A DNA stretch of 64,000 nt from NCBI GenBank assembly GCA_947478845.1, contig CANJXC010000001.1, positions 62,001 to 126,000 of the forward strand, written 5' to 3'. The notes below the pieces were generated by a model. It did no database searches and was not told where the DNA came from. It saw only the letters and a program-made list of their open reading frames with translations. Of the stretch, positions 1-9,027 are shown piece after piece. Position numbers and translations under genes: made by a program. The DNA comes from Spirochaetales bacterium. Its GTDB lineage: Bacteria; Spirochaetota; Spirochaetia; JABEVK01. Within the stretch, counting starts at the first letter, position 1, and each line of letters opens with the position of its first letter.

Positions 1-2
1 TT

Positions 3-1556
3 GGCCGTGGAATTCCGCTGGGTAAAGTTATTGCCGCTGTTTCCATCATCAATACTGGTGCCAAGTACAATGACGACGTATTCCAGTTCTCAGTGGGCCT
101 GAATGGGGTGGGCACAAAGGCTGTAAATGCGCTTTCCAGTCATTTTATGGTGGCATCATTTCGCGAAGGGGAGTTTTTTCGGGCGATCTTCAGCCGGGGA
201 AAACTGCTAAAGGAAGAGCACGGCAAGACTGAGGAACCCAACGGCACGTACGTCGAGTTTGTACCCGACAAGATGATCTTTGGCGAGTACAAGTTCAACA
301 CGGAGTTTATCCAACAGCGGATGTGGAACTATGCATGCCTGAACTCCGGACTCAAAGTGTTCTTCAACAGGGAAAAGTTTGAGGCCAAAAACGGGTTGTT
401 TGAGCTCCTGAGCGCCGAGATCGGAGACAGGACAGCCTATCCCATCTGTTGGTATCGGGGGCAACACATTGAGTTTGCCTTTACTCACACTGAGGCCTAT
501 GGCGAAACCTACTTCAGTTTTGTCAACGGCCAGTATACTTCCGACGGGGGAACTCATTTGTCGGCGTTCCGCGAAGCGCAGCTCAAGGGTATCAATGATT
601 TTTTCAAGGAAACCTATAACGGTCTCGACGTGCGAGAAGGAATCGCAGCGGCAGTATCGGTCAAGGTCAAGAACCCCATCTTCGAGAGTCAGACCAAGAA
701 CAAACTGGGAAACACCGACATCCGGACTTGGATTCTCCAAGAGGTTCGCGAGGCTGTCGTGGATTTTCTTCACAAGAATCCCGAGACTTCCCGCATTCTC
801 AGAGACCGAATCAACTCCAACGAGAAACTTCGCAAGGAACTGAACTCAGTCAAAAAGGAAGCCAAGGAAGCGGCCAAGAAGATCGCGCTCAATATCCCCA
901 AACTGAAGGACTGCAAGTATCATGTGGAAGACGGCGAGAAGGGTGCCGGCTCGGTTATTTTCATCACCGAAGGGCAGTCGGCTGCTGGGTCCATGGTGAC
1001 TTGTAGAGATGTATACACACAAGCCATCTATGCCCTCAGGGGAAAACCGGAAAACCTCCACGGCAAGAAAAGGACAGAGATCTACCGAAATGAAGAACTC
1101 TTCAACCTCATGATGGCTCTCGGTATCGAAACCGATGTGGAAAACCTGCGCTATGGAAAAATCATCATTGCTACGGATGCCGACACCGATGGCTTCCACA
1201 TCCGCAACCTCCTGATGTCATTCTTCCTTAACTTCTTCGAGGAAATTGTCGTTGCGGGCAAGGTCTTCATCTTGGAGACCCCATTATTCCGGGTGAGAAA
1301 TAAAAAAATGACCAAGTATGCGTACAACAGCAGAGAAAGGGACGCGGCCGTATCGGCCATTGCTGGAGCTGAAGTAACACGGTTCAAGGGCCTAGGAGAA
1401 ATAAGTCCCTCAGAGTTTGGTCAGTTTATCGGTAGCGATATCCGCCTCATTGACGTCAACATTCAAACCATCAAAACCATTAGTGAGACCCTCGACTTTT
1501 ACATGGGCAAGAACACCCCGACTCGCCGACAGTTTATCATGGAGAACCTAATTTAA
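3..1556 (+). CDS. parE: Type IIA DNA topoisomerase subunit B, ParE-like (5' end cut by window)
   Basis: ATPase and Toprim subunit of a type IIA topoisomerase, probably topoisomerase IV, which relaxes and decatenates DNA together with the ParC-like product that follows. The frame is open from base 3, so the N-terminal part of the GHKL ATPase lies outside the window. Visible are the ATP-lid glycine motif GLNGVGTKAVNALS near base 100, the Toprim EGQSA motif near 970 and the DADTDG metal-binding motif near 1174. The sequence ends soon after the Toprim region, as in ParE and short GyrB forms. Its stop overlaps the parC start by one base (TAATG), implying translational coupling. ParE rather than GyrB is inferred from the pairing with a subunit A with a short C-terminus. 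Confidence 0.93.
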   Translation, partial: GRGIPLGKVIAAVSIINTGAKYNDDVFQFSVGLNGVGTKAVNALSSHFMVASFREGEFFRAIFSRGKLLKEEHGKTEEPNGTYVEFVPDKMIFGEYKFNTEFIQQRMWNYACLNSGLKVFFNREKFEAKNGLFELLSAEIGDRTAYPICWYRGQHIEFAFTHTEAYGETYFSFVNGQYTSDGGTHLSAFREAQLKGINDFFKETYNGLDVREGIAAAVSVKVKNPIFESQTKNKLGNTDIRTWILQEVREAVVDFLHKNPETSRILRDRINSNEKLRKELNSVKKEAKEAAKKIALNIPKLKDCKYHVEDGEKGAGSVIFITEGQSAAGSMVTCRDVYTQAIYALRGKPENLHGKKRTEIYRNEELFNLMMALGIETDVENLRYGKIIIATDADTDGFHIRNLLMSFFLNFFEEIVVAGKVFILETPLFRVRNKKMTKYAYNSRERDAAVSAIAGAEVTRFKGLGEISPSEFGQFIGSDIRLIDVNIQTIKTISETLDFYMGKNTPTRRQFIMENLI

Positions 1557-3508
1557 TGGCGTACGTCCAAAAACTCTTCAACGACAACTTCCTTGAGTAT
1601 GCGAGTTACGTAATCAAAGAACGGGCGATTCCGCATCTCGACGACGGCCTCAAGCCGGTTCAAAGACGCATTATCCACTCACTGCTGGAAATGGACGACG
1701 GAAAGTTCCACAAGGTGGCCAATGTGGTCGGTCATTCGATGAAATATCACCCCCACGGAGATGCTTCCATCTATGAGGCCTTGGTTAATCTCGGCCAGAA
1801 AAACATGTTTATTGACCGACAGGGTAACTTCGGCAACATCTTCACGGGAGATGCGGCCGCAGCGGGCCGGTATATTGAGTGCCGGCTACTGCCTTTGGCT
1901 AAGGAGATTCTCTATAACCCGGAAATAACCGATTTCGCCGATTCCTACGACGGACGAAACAGGGAGCCCGTGGTTTTTCCCGCCAAGCTCCCGGTTGTTC
2001 TGCTTCAGGGCGTGGACGGAATTGCGGTGGGAATGTCGACGACCATTCTGCCCCACAACTTCCGCGAAGTGGTATTAGCGCTTCAGGCATGCCTCAAGGG
2101 CGAAGACTTTCAGCTCATGCCTGATTTTCCGACCGGGGGTTTCATGGATGCTTCCGGATATCAGGACGGCATGGGAAGCGTTCTCGTGCGAGCCAAACTC
2201 GACACTAGTGATGAGAAGCGAATTGTGGTGCGAGAACTTCCCTTCGGTGCCACCACGGCGAGCTTGATCGATTCCATTGAAAACGCCGCTAAAAAGGGCA
2301 AACTGAAGATTGCCGGCTTGTCAGATTTTACAAGTGACAAGGTAGAGATTGAAATCAAGCTTCCTCGCGGGGTTTACACTTCCGAAGTGGTTGAGGCCTT
2401 GTATGCCTTCACCGATTGCCAGATCCATCACCACGTGAATCTGTTGGTCATCAAAGACGGCCTTCCGGTACTCCTCACCGTGAACGAAGTCGTGCGCTAT
2501 CATGCCTCTCACCTTGTCGAAGTCCTGAGAAAGGAACTGGAACTCGAACAACGCAAGTTGCTCGACAAACTGCATCTGCGTACCCTTGAGCGCATTTTCA
2601 TCGAGGAACGCATCTATAAACGAATGGAAGAAATGGAAACACAGGAATCGGTTTATGAAGCGGTCATGGCCGGTTTTGAACCTTTTTTGAAGCAACTAAT
2701 CAGAACAGTGACTGAGGAAGACATCAAGCATCTTCTTGAAATCCCAATTCGCCGAATCTCCCTTTACGATATCAGCAAAAACCGTCAGGAAGTCGAAGCG
2801 ATCAATAAGCGTCTGAAAGAAATAAAGTTTCATCTGGCACATTTAACTGAGTATGCTTTGGACTTTCTTGACGACCTGTTGAAGAAACCCGCTTCCCAGA
2901 CCCCGCGGCTGACCCAACCCATGACGTTCCGAAAACTCGGTGCTCGGGAAGTTGCCACCCGCGACAAGAAACTTCGCTACGATAAGGCTACGGGCTACTT
3001 AGGCTACGGGCTTACGGGCGGCGACCTGAAATTTGAAGTTTCTGAACTCGACAAAGTACTTCTGATCCATAAGGACTACTCTTACTCGGTAATCCGTGTT
3101 CCTGAAAAGAAGTTTGTCGGAAAGGGCCTCGTCGGTGTTTGGGATGCCGACAAAGACGAACTGGACAAGGTTGTGTTTTCAGTCCTTTACAAGGATCTTG
3201 AAACTGAAAATCTCTACTTGAAGCGCTTCAAAGTTGAGGGCTATATCCTCGATAAGTCGTACGAGTTTATGCCTGAGAAGTCTCAATTGCTGAAGCTCAC
3301 GACCAAGCAAAATGTAAGCATACATGTCGACTACAAACAGAAGCCCTTGCTCCGGATTCTTGAGGAGACCTTTCCTGTTGGAAAATACCTGGTTAAAGGC
3401 GTGAAGGCCTTGGGGGTACGCATCACGGCCAAAGAGTTCAACGGTGTCAAGTTTGTCCGAACGGGAAACCCCTCAGGCGAGGATGAGCCGGAAGGCGAGG
3501 AAGAATAA
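1556..3508 (+). CDS. parC: Type IIA DNA topoisomerase subunit A, ParC-like
   Basis: DNA-cleaving and rejoining subunit partnering the upstream ParE-like ATPase. It has 650 residues. The winged-helix breakage-reunion domain occupies about residues 1-450. The catalytic tyrosine is Y106 in AAAAGRYIECRLL. The conserved YHPHGDASIYEALV segment is at about 64-77. The tail after about residue 480 is only some 170 residues long, shorter than the six-bladed GyrA C-terminal domain, which favours a ParC-type enzyme. The ATG overlaps the parE stop (TAATG at 1554-1558), and its own stop overlaps the next small gene in the same way. Confidence 0.93.
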   Translation: MAYVQKLFNDNFLEYASYVIKERAIPHLDDGLKPVQRRIIHSLLEMDDGKFHKVANVVGHSMKYHPHGDASIYEALVNLGQKNMFIDRQGNFGNIFTGDAAAAGRYIECRLLPLAKEILYNPEITDFADSYDGRNREPVVFPAKLPVVLLQGVDGIAVGMSTTILPHNFREVVLALQACLKGEDFQLMPDFPTGGFMDASGYQDGMGSVLVRAKLDTSDEKRIVVRELPFGATTASLIDSIENAAKKGKLKIAGLSDFTSDKVEIEIKLPRGVYTSEVVEALYAFTDCQIHHHVNLLVIKDGLPVLLTVNEVVRYHASHLVEVLRKELELEQRKLLDKLHLRTLERIFIEERIYKRMEEMETQESVYEAVMAGFEPFLKQLIRTVTEEDIKHLLEIPIRRISLYDISKNRQEVEAINKRLKEIKFHLAHLTEYALDFLDDLLKKPASQTPRLTQPMTFRKLGAREVATRDKKLRYDKATGYLGYGLTGGDLKFEVSELDKVLLIHKDYSYSVIRVPEKKFVGKGLVGVWDADKDELDKVVFSVLYKDLETENLYLKRFKVEGYILDKSYEFMPEKSQLLKLTTKQNVSIHVDYKQKPLLRILEETFPVGKYLVKGVKALGVRITAKEFNGVKFVRTGNPSGEDEPEGEEE

Positions 3509-3765
3509 TGTTTCGCAGGGAACCATGGCCATGTCCATTACACAATTCTTCTGAGGCGGCCCTTTTTTCTGGCCTACTCACTGAGGAGGGCATTCCTCAC
3601 AAAATTGTCCGACATGGAGACTCGCTGTGGGGATTCTCTGAAACAATCACCGACGGCTGGGGGCACGTTGAAACTACCAAAGAGTTCCAGCCTAGGCTTG
3701 AGTCTCTGTACTCTGAGTTTCAAAGCTCGGCAAACCCGTTGCCAGAGGAAGTCTCTGGCGACTAA
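3508..3765 (+). CDS. Small unknown protein, DUF2007-like
   Basis: An 85-residue soluble protein whose ATG overlaps the parC stop (TAATG), so it is probably the last cistron of the parE-parC operon. The pattern LHNSSEAALFSGLLTEEGIPHKI resembles the small DUF2007 (putative signal-transducing) family, which has a ferredoxin-like fold. This is a weak recognition from pattern only. There are no cysteine clusters, signal peptide or membrane segment. The end overlaps by four bases the stop of the RNase D-like gene on the other strand. Confidence 0.65.
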   Translation: MFRREPWPCPLHNSSEAALFSGLLTEEGIPHKIVRHGDSLWGFSETITDGWGHVETTKEFQPRLESLYSEFQSSANPLPEEVSGD

Positions 3766-4514
3766 AGGTTTCGGGCTCGCTCTAGCAACACTTCGTTCGA
3801 TAACACTTTCCACGGGGCCAAATCTGCAGATCTGGCCGAGGTTTCCCGCTCTGACCAAAGCACCTTTAGCACGATTTGCTGACGGGGCAACAGGGCGCCG
3901 GCACCTTTAACTTTCAACCAAGGCTCAGTTTCCTCCCGGTATGTGAAAGCCTCAACGGCACGCATTCTCTGTTCAAACGAGTGCGTCTGCCTTTTCTCAA
4001 GAAGTAACGCTTCCAGAGCATCTGCCAGCGGCAATAAGTAACGAACATCCTCTCGGGCATAGTGTTCCTGCTCCTGAGTGAGCGGTCTGAGATTCCAGTT
4101 GGAGGTTTGCCACTGTTCCTGTTTGACAAACTCGAGGCCCAACAGTCGGTGTGCAAGGAGTGGAAGAGACGGTTTGGGAAAGGAAGTCAATCTTGCGGCA
4201 TCGAACAGGTCAAAAAGACCTTGAAGCGCTATACCGTGGCAGAACTTCAGAGCGCGAACATCATTTTGGGCGGCCCAGATCACCTTTCGAAGGGAAGGGT
4301 CCTCTAGCCAGTTTTTAAACTCCAGCCAGTCCTTCGGGCCGGAGAAGGCCCGCGACAGTGGATCAAGCAACCACGAACGACCGTCTTCCAAGGCAATTTG
4401 GAAAAGGCAGATCCTTCTGCCGTAGCGGTGCAGATTGAAGTCCCCTTCCAAATCGAAGCCAACTCTAGTTTGTCGGAAGGCATCCTCACGGATGGCGGCC
4501 CAGGTTTCCATCAA
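3762..4514 (-). CDS. rnd: RNase D-like 3'-5' exonuclease (DEDDy family)
   Basis: Predicted 3'-5' exoribonuclease for tRNA or other stable RNA processing; 250 residues. The DEDDy catalytic set is visible: D-x-E in GFDLEGDF (about residues 18-25), the Exo II Asp in WAAQNDVRALK (about 82-92) and the Exo III motif YAREDVRYL, where Y and D are four residues apart. The C-terminal 70 residues (LKVKGAGALLPRQ, then L..RE...R) look like one shortened HRDC domain; E. coli RNase D has two HRDC domains and is about 375 residues, so this is a short form. The start overlaps the end of the upstream J-domain gene by four bases (ATGA). Confidence 0.85.
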   Translation of the reverse strand: MMETWAAIREDAFRQTRVGFDLEGDFNLHRYGRRICLFQIALEDGRSWLLDPLSRAFSGPKDWLEFKNWLEDPSLRKVIWAAQNDVRALKFCHGIALQGLFDLFDAARLTSFPKPSLPLLAHRLLGLEFVKQEQWQTSNWNLRPLTQEQEHYAREDVRYLLPLADALEALLLEKRQTHSFEQRMRAVEAFTYREETEPWLKVKGAGALLPRQQIVLKVLWSERETSARSADLAPWKVLSNEVLLERARNL

Positions 4515-4936
4515 TGGCCGAGATGTTTCTTGATCTTTTGAAACGCTTCACCAATCTTTTGCGACTGGGCCGTGGCCTTTCTCATATTCGCTTCATGTCC
4601 GGCATGCCGGTCCGGGTGGTGTTTTTTGAGAAGGCTACGGTGGACAGCCGTGACATCATCCCAAGAAGCCGAAGGAGTCAGCCCAAGGATTGCATATGCG
4701 CTCACTAACTCACCATCGAGCGGAGCGGAAGCGGGGGCTGAATCCTGCTTTGACCGCTGATGAAAACTTTGATTACTTTGACCAGAAGGGCTAAGACGGT
4801 CGGCACCAGTACGCAAAAACTCATCGAGTTCCTCTTCGGCTTGTCGCAGGTCGGGATCGGGGCTCATACGAGAATCTATCCTATCGGTGGCCAACGAGCG
4901 GATCAATCGGCCCAACCGATTCAGAATCGGGTCCAT
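4511..4936 (-). CDS. J-domain protein (short DnaJ-like co-chaperone)
   Basis: A 141-residue protein with a C-terminal J domain at about residues 80-141: AYAILGLTPSASWDDV followed by KKHHPDRH, which contains the HPD tripeptide that stimulates DnaK ATPase. The first 75 residues are acidic and low in complexity. There is no G/F region, zinc finger or substrate-binding domain, so it is a class C J protein with a presumably specific client. Its ATG directly follows the TAA of aspartate kinase with no gap, and its stop overlaps the RNase D-like start, so the three genes form one operon. Confidence 0.85.
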   Translation of the reverse strand: MDPILNRLGRLIRSLATDRIDSRMSPDPDLRQAEEELDEFLRTGADRLSPSGQSNQSFHQRSKQDSAPASAPLDGELVSAYAILGLTPSASWDDVTAVHRSLLKKHHPDRHAGHEANMRKATAQSQKIGEAFQKIKKHLGH

Positions 4937-6286
4937 TTAGTTCTCCTTTGGGTCAAAAAACACGCGATGAATGGCGGAAACTGACCTGTCGAGGTCCGAA
5001 GAACTCACCACAAAGGAAAGGTTGATGTCGGAGGAGCCTAAGGAGATGAGCCTGACAGGTACCTCGGGAATGGCCTGAAACACCCGTGAAATTCTGCTGT
5101 TGTCTTTCCAAACATCCTGCCCGACTAGGCACACGATGGCACAGTCCTCTTCCACTTTGACCGTTCCTAGTTCTTCCAGTTCTCTGACGAGGGGTCGGAG
5201 GTCACGTTTTTCCTCGACTGTGATGGACACTGAAACTTCTGAAGTGGCCACAAGGTCGACTGACAACCTTTGACGGTCAAAAATGTCAAAAATTCGGCGC
5301 AGGAAACCGTAGGCGTTGAGCATCCGACTGGAACTTACCGTTACCACCGTAACGCCAGCCCGCCCTGCGATGGCTCGGAGCCCACTACCCGGAGCTTCCA
5401 TACTGATCTTGGTTCCCGCGTGGCTCGGATTTTTGGTATTTTTCACGAGTACAGGAATACGTCGTTCCACAGCAGGCTGAATTGTTGCCGGATGGACCAC
5501 TTTGGCTCCGAAGAAAGCTAGTTCTGCCGCTTCAGCATAAGTGATGAAAGGAATCGAACGCGCGTCGGAAACCTTGCGAGGGTCAGTGGTCATGATACCG
5601 TCCACGTCTGTCCAAATCTGGATCTCGGATGCCCCCAAAGCTGCCCCGAACAACGCGGCCGAATAATCTGACCCGCCTCGGCCCAAAACTGTGGACACTC
5701 CGGCTAACGTCGACCCAATAAACCCCTGAATAATGGAAACAGATCTCCTGGGGCAAGTCAGTTTCCCTTGTACGGCATGGAAGGTTTCGGGCCAAAGAAC
5801 CGCAGCCTCACCAAAGTTTTCGTCGGTCTTAATGAAAGCCCTGGCATCAAAAAGCTGGGTTTCCCACCCTCTTTCTAATGCTGCGGCCCAAAGGATTGTC
5901 GTTGAGAGGAGTTCCCCCGCGCCAAGAAGCGCGTCTTGAACTCGGGGGGAACAGTCTTTCAAGAGCAGTGAGCCCTTCACCAGGGCTTCCATATCGCTGA
6001 GGTGGAGGTCAAGCTGCTTGCGCCCTGCGTCGAGGTTTGCCCCACGTGCCACTGCCTCCAGCACGATAAAATGCCTTTTCGCTATGGATTGAAGGAGGTC
6101 TCTGGCTAGTGGTTCCTCGCCATTTTGAAGAGCCTTCACCAAGCTTACCAAATTATTAGTGATTCCCGCCATTGCCGAGGCTACGAGCAGCAGTCCGCCT
6201 GAAAGTGAACCTGCGACGATGTCGAGCGCCTGAGCAATCGAGGTTCCATCCTGAACCGAAGTTCCCCCGAACTTGAGCACAACCAT
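4937..6286 (-). CDS. lysC: Aspartate kinase, monofunctional with C-terminal ACT domains
   Basis: Phosphorylates aspartate as the first step to lysine, threonine, methionine and diaminopimelate. The product is 449 residues, the same length as E. coli LysC. The kinase begins MVVLKFGGTSV; GRGGSDYSAALFGAALGA and IWTDVDGIMTTDPR are further active-site motifs. Two ACT-type regions follow after about residue 300 and suggest feedback control. A longer frame reaches 6403, but the KFGGTS motif normally sits at the very N-terminus, which fixes the ATG at 6286. No Shine-Dalgarno precedes it. A -35/-10 promoter at 6294-6322 ends seven bases before the ATG, predicting a leaderless mRNA. Confidence 0.93.
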   Translation of the reverse strand: MVVLKFGGTSVQDGTSIAQALDIVAGSLSGGLLLVASAMAGITNNLVSLVKALQNGEEPLARDLLQSIAKRHFIVLEAVARGANLDAGRKQLDLHLSDMEALVKGSLLLKDCSPRVQDALLGAGELLSTTILWAAALERGWETQLFDARAFIKTDENFGEAAVLWPETFHAVQGKLTCPRRSVSIIQGFIGSTLAGVSTVLGRGGSDYSAALFGAALGASEIQIWTDVDGIMTTDPRKVSDARSIPFITYAEAAELAFFGAKVVHPATIQPAVERRIPVLVKNTKNPSHAGTKISMEAPGSGLRAIAGRAGVTVVTVSSSRMLNAYGFLRRIFDIFDRQRLSVDLVATSEVSVSITVEEKRDLRPLVRELEELGTVKVEEDCAIVCLVGQDVWKDNSRISRVFQAIPEVPVRLISLGSSDINLSFVVSSSDLDRSVSAIHRVFFDPKEN

Positions 6287-6293
6287 AGGGCCA

Positions 6294-6322
6294 AGGTAAG
6301 GGAACCTGGGCAGAGGTGTCAA
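6294..6322 (-). promoter_or_regulatory. Promoter of aspartate kinase operon, predicted leaderless
   Basis: On the minus strand, TTGACA (6317-6322), a 17-base spacer and TTACCT (6294-6299). The -10 hexamer ends seven bases before the ATG at 6286, so transcription should start at or within a base or two of the start codon. Confidence 0.6.
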
Positions 6323-6381
6323 GAAAGCAAAGTCCTTTCCCACCTGTAAAAAAAAGACTACGATAATGGCGAGGAAACCGC

Positions 6382-6492
6382 ATGGATATCGAAAATATTG
6401 CATCTGTTGATAGAGCCTTGGCCATTTTCACCAGTCCGTTAAAGGTTTTCTTGAAGACACACCGTCACTCGCTCATGCAGGAAATCCTCTGA
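6382..6492 (+). other. Short ORF (36 aa) with strong SD before the helicase; leader peptide or frameshifted N-terminus
   Basis: ATG at 6382 is preceded by GAGGA (6371-6375) with a six-base gap, the best ribosome binding site in this intergenic region. The frame encodes 36 residues beginning MDIENIASVDRAL and stops at TGA 6490-6492. The helicase frame is shifted relative to it, is open from 6414 and reads as convincing protein. Either this is a leader ORF whose stop overlaps the helicase CTG start (CTGA), or one base has been lost between about 6413 and 6488 and this is the true N-terminus of the helicase. Confidence 0.5.
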
Positions 6493-8939
6493 TACCGGCG
6501 AGTCCTTCAGAGCGCTTCCTGCCGGCTGTCGCCGAGGTCCTCCGGGAAGAAATTGCACGCGCCGGTGGCAATGAGGTGCTGTTTGTAGGAACTGTAGATT
6601 CCCGGGGTATTTGCGGTGCGGTCAAGGCTGTGGCTCGAGGTGATCAGTCTTCGGTGCCGGCACTTGCACCGCATATGGAGTCGGGTGATCTCGTCATCCA
6701 CAACCATCCATCGGGAGTCCTACAGCCTAGCCAAGCCGACCTCTCGGTCGCTTCGCATTTGGGAACTCTCGGTATAGGCTTCTGGATTGTCGATAATTTA
6801 GTCAACCAATGTTACGCGGTCTGCGAACCCTTGCATCGGCCTGAAGGTGTGGCCCTCCCTCTAACCGAGATTGGTTTTCATCTTTCCGAGGGCGGCACCT
6901 TTCAGCAGCACCTGCGCAATTTTGAAACCAGAGACAGCCAAGTTGAACTGGCCAAGCTGTTTGCCCGCGGATTCAATGAAGGCAGCCTCGTGGCCGCAGA
7001 AGCCGGTACTGGCGTCGGGAAATCTTTCGCCTATTTGGTGCCCGCACTTTTGTGGGCTTCACGAAATAAAGAACGCGTCGTTGTTTCAACGGCAACGATC
7101 AATCTCCAACAACAACTGTTTGAGAAAGATATTCCTCTCGTCCAGAAGGCATTAGGGACGCAAGTCAAAGTCGTATTGGTCAAAGGTAGGCGAAACTACC
7201 TTTGTCCTTCCCGGCTGGCGGACGAGATTCGAGATTTGGCCTCAGATTCTACCGTGTCTGCCACCGAACTGAACGCCTTGGCCGATTGGAACGTTACAAC
7301 CCGAACAGGCGATATCAGCGAACTGGGGTTTGTTCCCGAAGATAGCCTCTGGAGCCGGGTATGCAGTGACTCAGATGTCTGCAGCGGCCTCAGGTGTCTG
7401 CAGGGCGACGGTTGTTTCCATGCGAGGGCGCGAAAAGAAGCTTCGGGAGCAGGGCTCTTGGTTGCCAATCACCACTTGCTGTTCGCAGACTTGGCGTTGC
7501 GGATGAACGGCTTTGGTATCGAAGCCACAGCTGTACTACCCCCGTTCCAACGCATCGTCTTTGATGAGGCCCACCATATAGAGAAAAGTGCAACTAGCTA
7601 TTTTTCCTCTACTTTCAACCGTATGTTTTTAGTGAAACAGCTGGGCCGTCTCTACCGAAAACGCAAGGGTCGCGCAGGCGGCCTGATCCTAACCCTGCAG
7701 GGTCTAGGAACCGAGCAAATTGATTTTGGCCGATTCCCCGCCCTGATCGGTTCAGTTCTCGACCTTCATGCCGCTTGGTCAGTTGAAGCTTTGGCCGTAC
7801 TCGAGGGGCAAGTAAGCCTAAGGATCGCTGGGGAAGCCGGAGACAGGGTGATGGATCTCCTGCTTCCAGGTTTGCAGGTTCTCCAGCATCCACTGAACCA
7901 ACTCTCCGAACTTTGCCTTCAGCTGTCGGAGGCTTGGGATGATGAGCCCGAAATTCCCTCGGAGTCCAGGGAAGTAAGGACCATTGGGAGGAGACTCGAA
8001 GGCCTTTCACAACTGGTGGATCGATGTAAGTCGTTCTCTCGGGATCAGCAAAATGTCTACTGGCTCGAGAGGGTCAGGGACAATTTAGGAAGTGCCCAAG
8101 TTGACCTTACCATTTCGCCGCTTTCCATCAGTCCACTGATGGTCAAAGCGGTGTTTGACCCCTATGAGTCAGTGATGTTCACTTCTGCGACACTTACGGT
8201 CAAAGGAGATTTTCAGTTCTGGTTCTCGCGGGTTGGACTCGATCTGGTCGACCGTGACAGGAAGATTTCGGGTGTGTTCCCGTCCCCGTTTGACTACGCC
8301 AGCCGCGTTTTGCTTGCTTGTCCAAGTGATTTTCCGATGCCCGAGCACCCCGAGTATCAGGCTAGGCTGGAAGCGTACCTACCGCCGCTGCTGATGGCCG
8401 CCAAGGGCAGCGCGCTAGTCCTCTTCACGTCCTATGAAAGCATGCGCAACGCCTGGCACAAAACACAGCCCGCCCTCGCTGCAGCCGGAATTGCGGTGTA
8501 CCGGCAAGGAGAGGCCGAACGGACTGCGCTTCTGGAACGCTTCAAAACAGAGATTTCGAGTGTACTTTTTGCAACCGACAGTTTCTGGGAAGGCGTCGAT
8601 AGTCCCGGAGATACCTTGCGACTAGTGGTGCTGTGCCGACTTCCTTTTCGTGTTCCCTCGGAACCAGTTCTTGCAGCCCGGATGGAACTTCTACAGTCCC
8701 AGGGTTTGGATCCTTTTCTAAACTTCAGCCTTCCTGAAGCCGTCACCAAGTTTAAACAGGGTTTTGGCAGGTTAATGCGCCATACCGAAGATTCCGGTTG
8801 CGTGGTGGTGCTCGACACCCGGCTCCTTAGGAAATCGTATGGGCAGGTTTTCCTGGCTTCCATCCCGGAAACAGCACGGTCTTGGGAAACTTCAGCCGAG
8901 CTTCTCGACTCACTTCCTGTGTTTTTGGCTTCCACCTAA
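6489..8939 (+). CDS. DinG/XPD-like superfamily 2 DNA helicase fused to an N-terminal JAMM/MPN (RadC-like) domain
   Basis: Iron-sulfur DNA helicase of the DinG/XPD type. Numbering from CTG 6489: residues 1-110 form a JAMM/MPN domain with the full metal motif, E29 in GGNEVLFVG and HxHx7Sx2D (H71, H73, S81, D84) in the segment HNHPSGVLQPSQAD. The helicase follows: Walker A GTGVGKS near 172, the cysteine cluster CPSRL...C...C...C near 239-310 that should hold a 4Fe-4S cluster, DEAH near 359, SATL, and motif VI QGFGRLMRHTED. The first conventional start, GTG 6576, falls one codon after E29 and would delete the metal-site glutamate. CTG 6489 has AGGA six bases upstream and overlaps the TGA of the preceding short ORF. 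A frameshift from ATG 6382 is the alternative; the conservative CDS is 6576-8939. Confidence 0.85.
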   Translation: MIPASPSERFLPAVAEVLREEIARAGGNEVLFVGTVDSRGICGAVKAVARGDQSSVPALAPHMESGDLVIHNHPSGVLQPSQADLSVASHLGTLGIGFWIVDNLVNQCYAVCEPLHRPEGVALPLTEIGFHLSEGGTFQQHLRNFETRDSQVELAKLFARGFNEGSLVAAEAGTGVGKSFAYLVPALLWASRNKERVVVSTATINLQQQLFEKDIPLVQKALGTQVKVVLVKGRRNYLCPSRLADEIRDLASDSTVSATELNALADWNVTTRTGDISELGFVPEDSLWSRVCSDSDVCSGLRCLQGDGCFHARARKEASGAGLLVANHHLLFADLALRMNGFGIEATAVLPPFQRIVFDEAHHIEKSATSYFSSTFNRMFLVKQLGRLYRKRKGRAGGLILTLQGLGTEQIDFGRFPALIGSVLDLHAAWSVEALAVLEGQVSLRIAGEAGDRVMDLLLPGLQVLQHPLNQLSELCLQLSEAWDDEPEIPSESREVRTIGRRLEGLSQLVDRCKSFSRDQQNVYWLERVRDNLGSAQVDLTISPLSISPLMVKAVFDPYESVMFTSATLTVKGDFQFWFSRVGLDLVDRDRKISGVFPSPFDYASRVLLACPSDFPMPEHPEYQARLEAYLPPLLMAAKGSALVLFTSYESMRNAWHKTQPALAAAGIAVYRQGEAERTALLERFKTEISSVLFATDSFWEGVDSPGDTLRLVVLCRLPFRVPSEPVLAARMELLQSQGLDPFLNFSLPEAVTKFKQGFGRLMRHTEDSGCVVVLDTRLLRKSYGQVFLASIPETARSWETSAELLDSLPVFLAST

Positions 8940-8964
8940 CTTCCGTTCGACTAACGCAGAATCC

Positions 8965-8993
8965 TTGCCCTAGGGGCCGGAAACCTGTATCCT
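8965..8993 (+). promoter_or_regulatory. Promoter of PUR-domain gene
   Basis: TTGCCC (8965-8970), 17-base spacer, TATCCT (8988-8993). Transcription would start near 9000, leaving a leader of about 28 bases that carries the Shine-Dalgarno AAAGGAAG just before ATG 9028. The same TTGCCC-17-TATCNT arrangement lies before the HD-GYP-like gene at 18338. Confidence 0.55.
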
Positions 8994-9027
8994 CTTCGGG
9001 AAATACCGACCGTTTAAAGGAAGAAAC

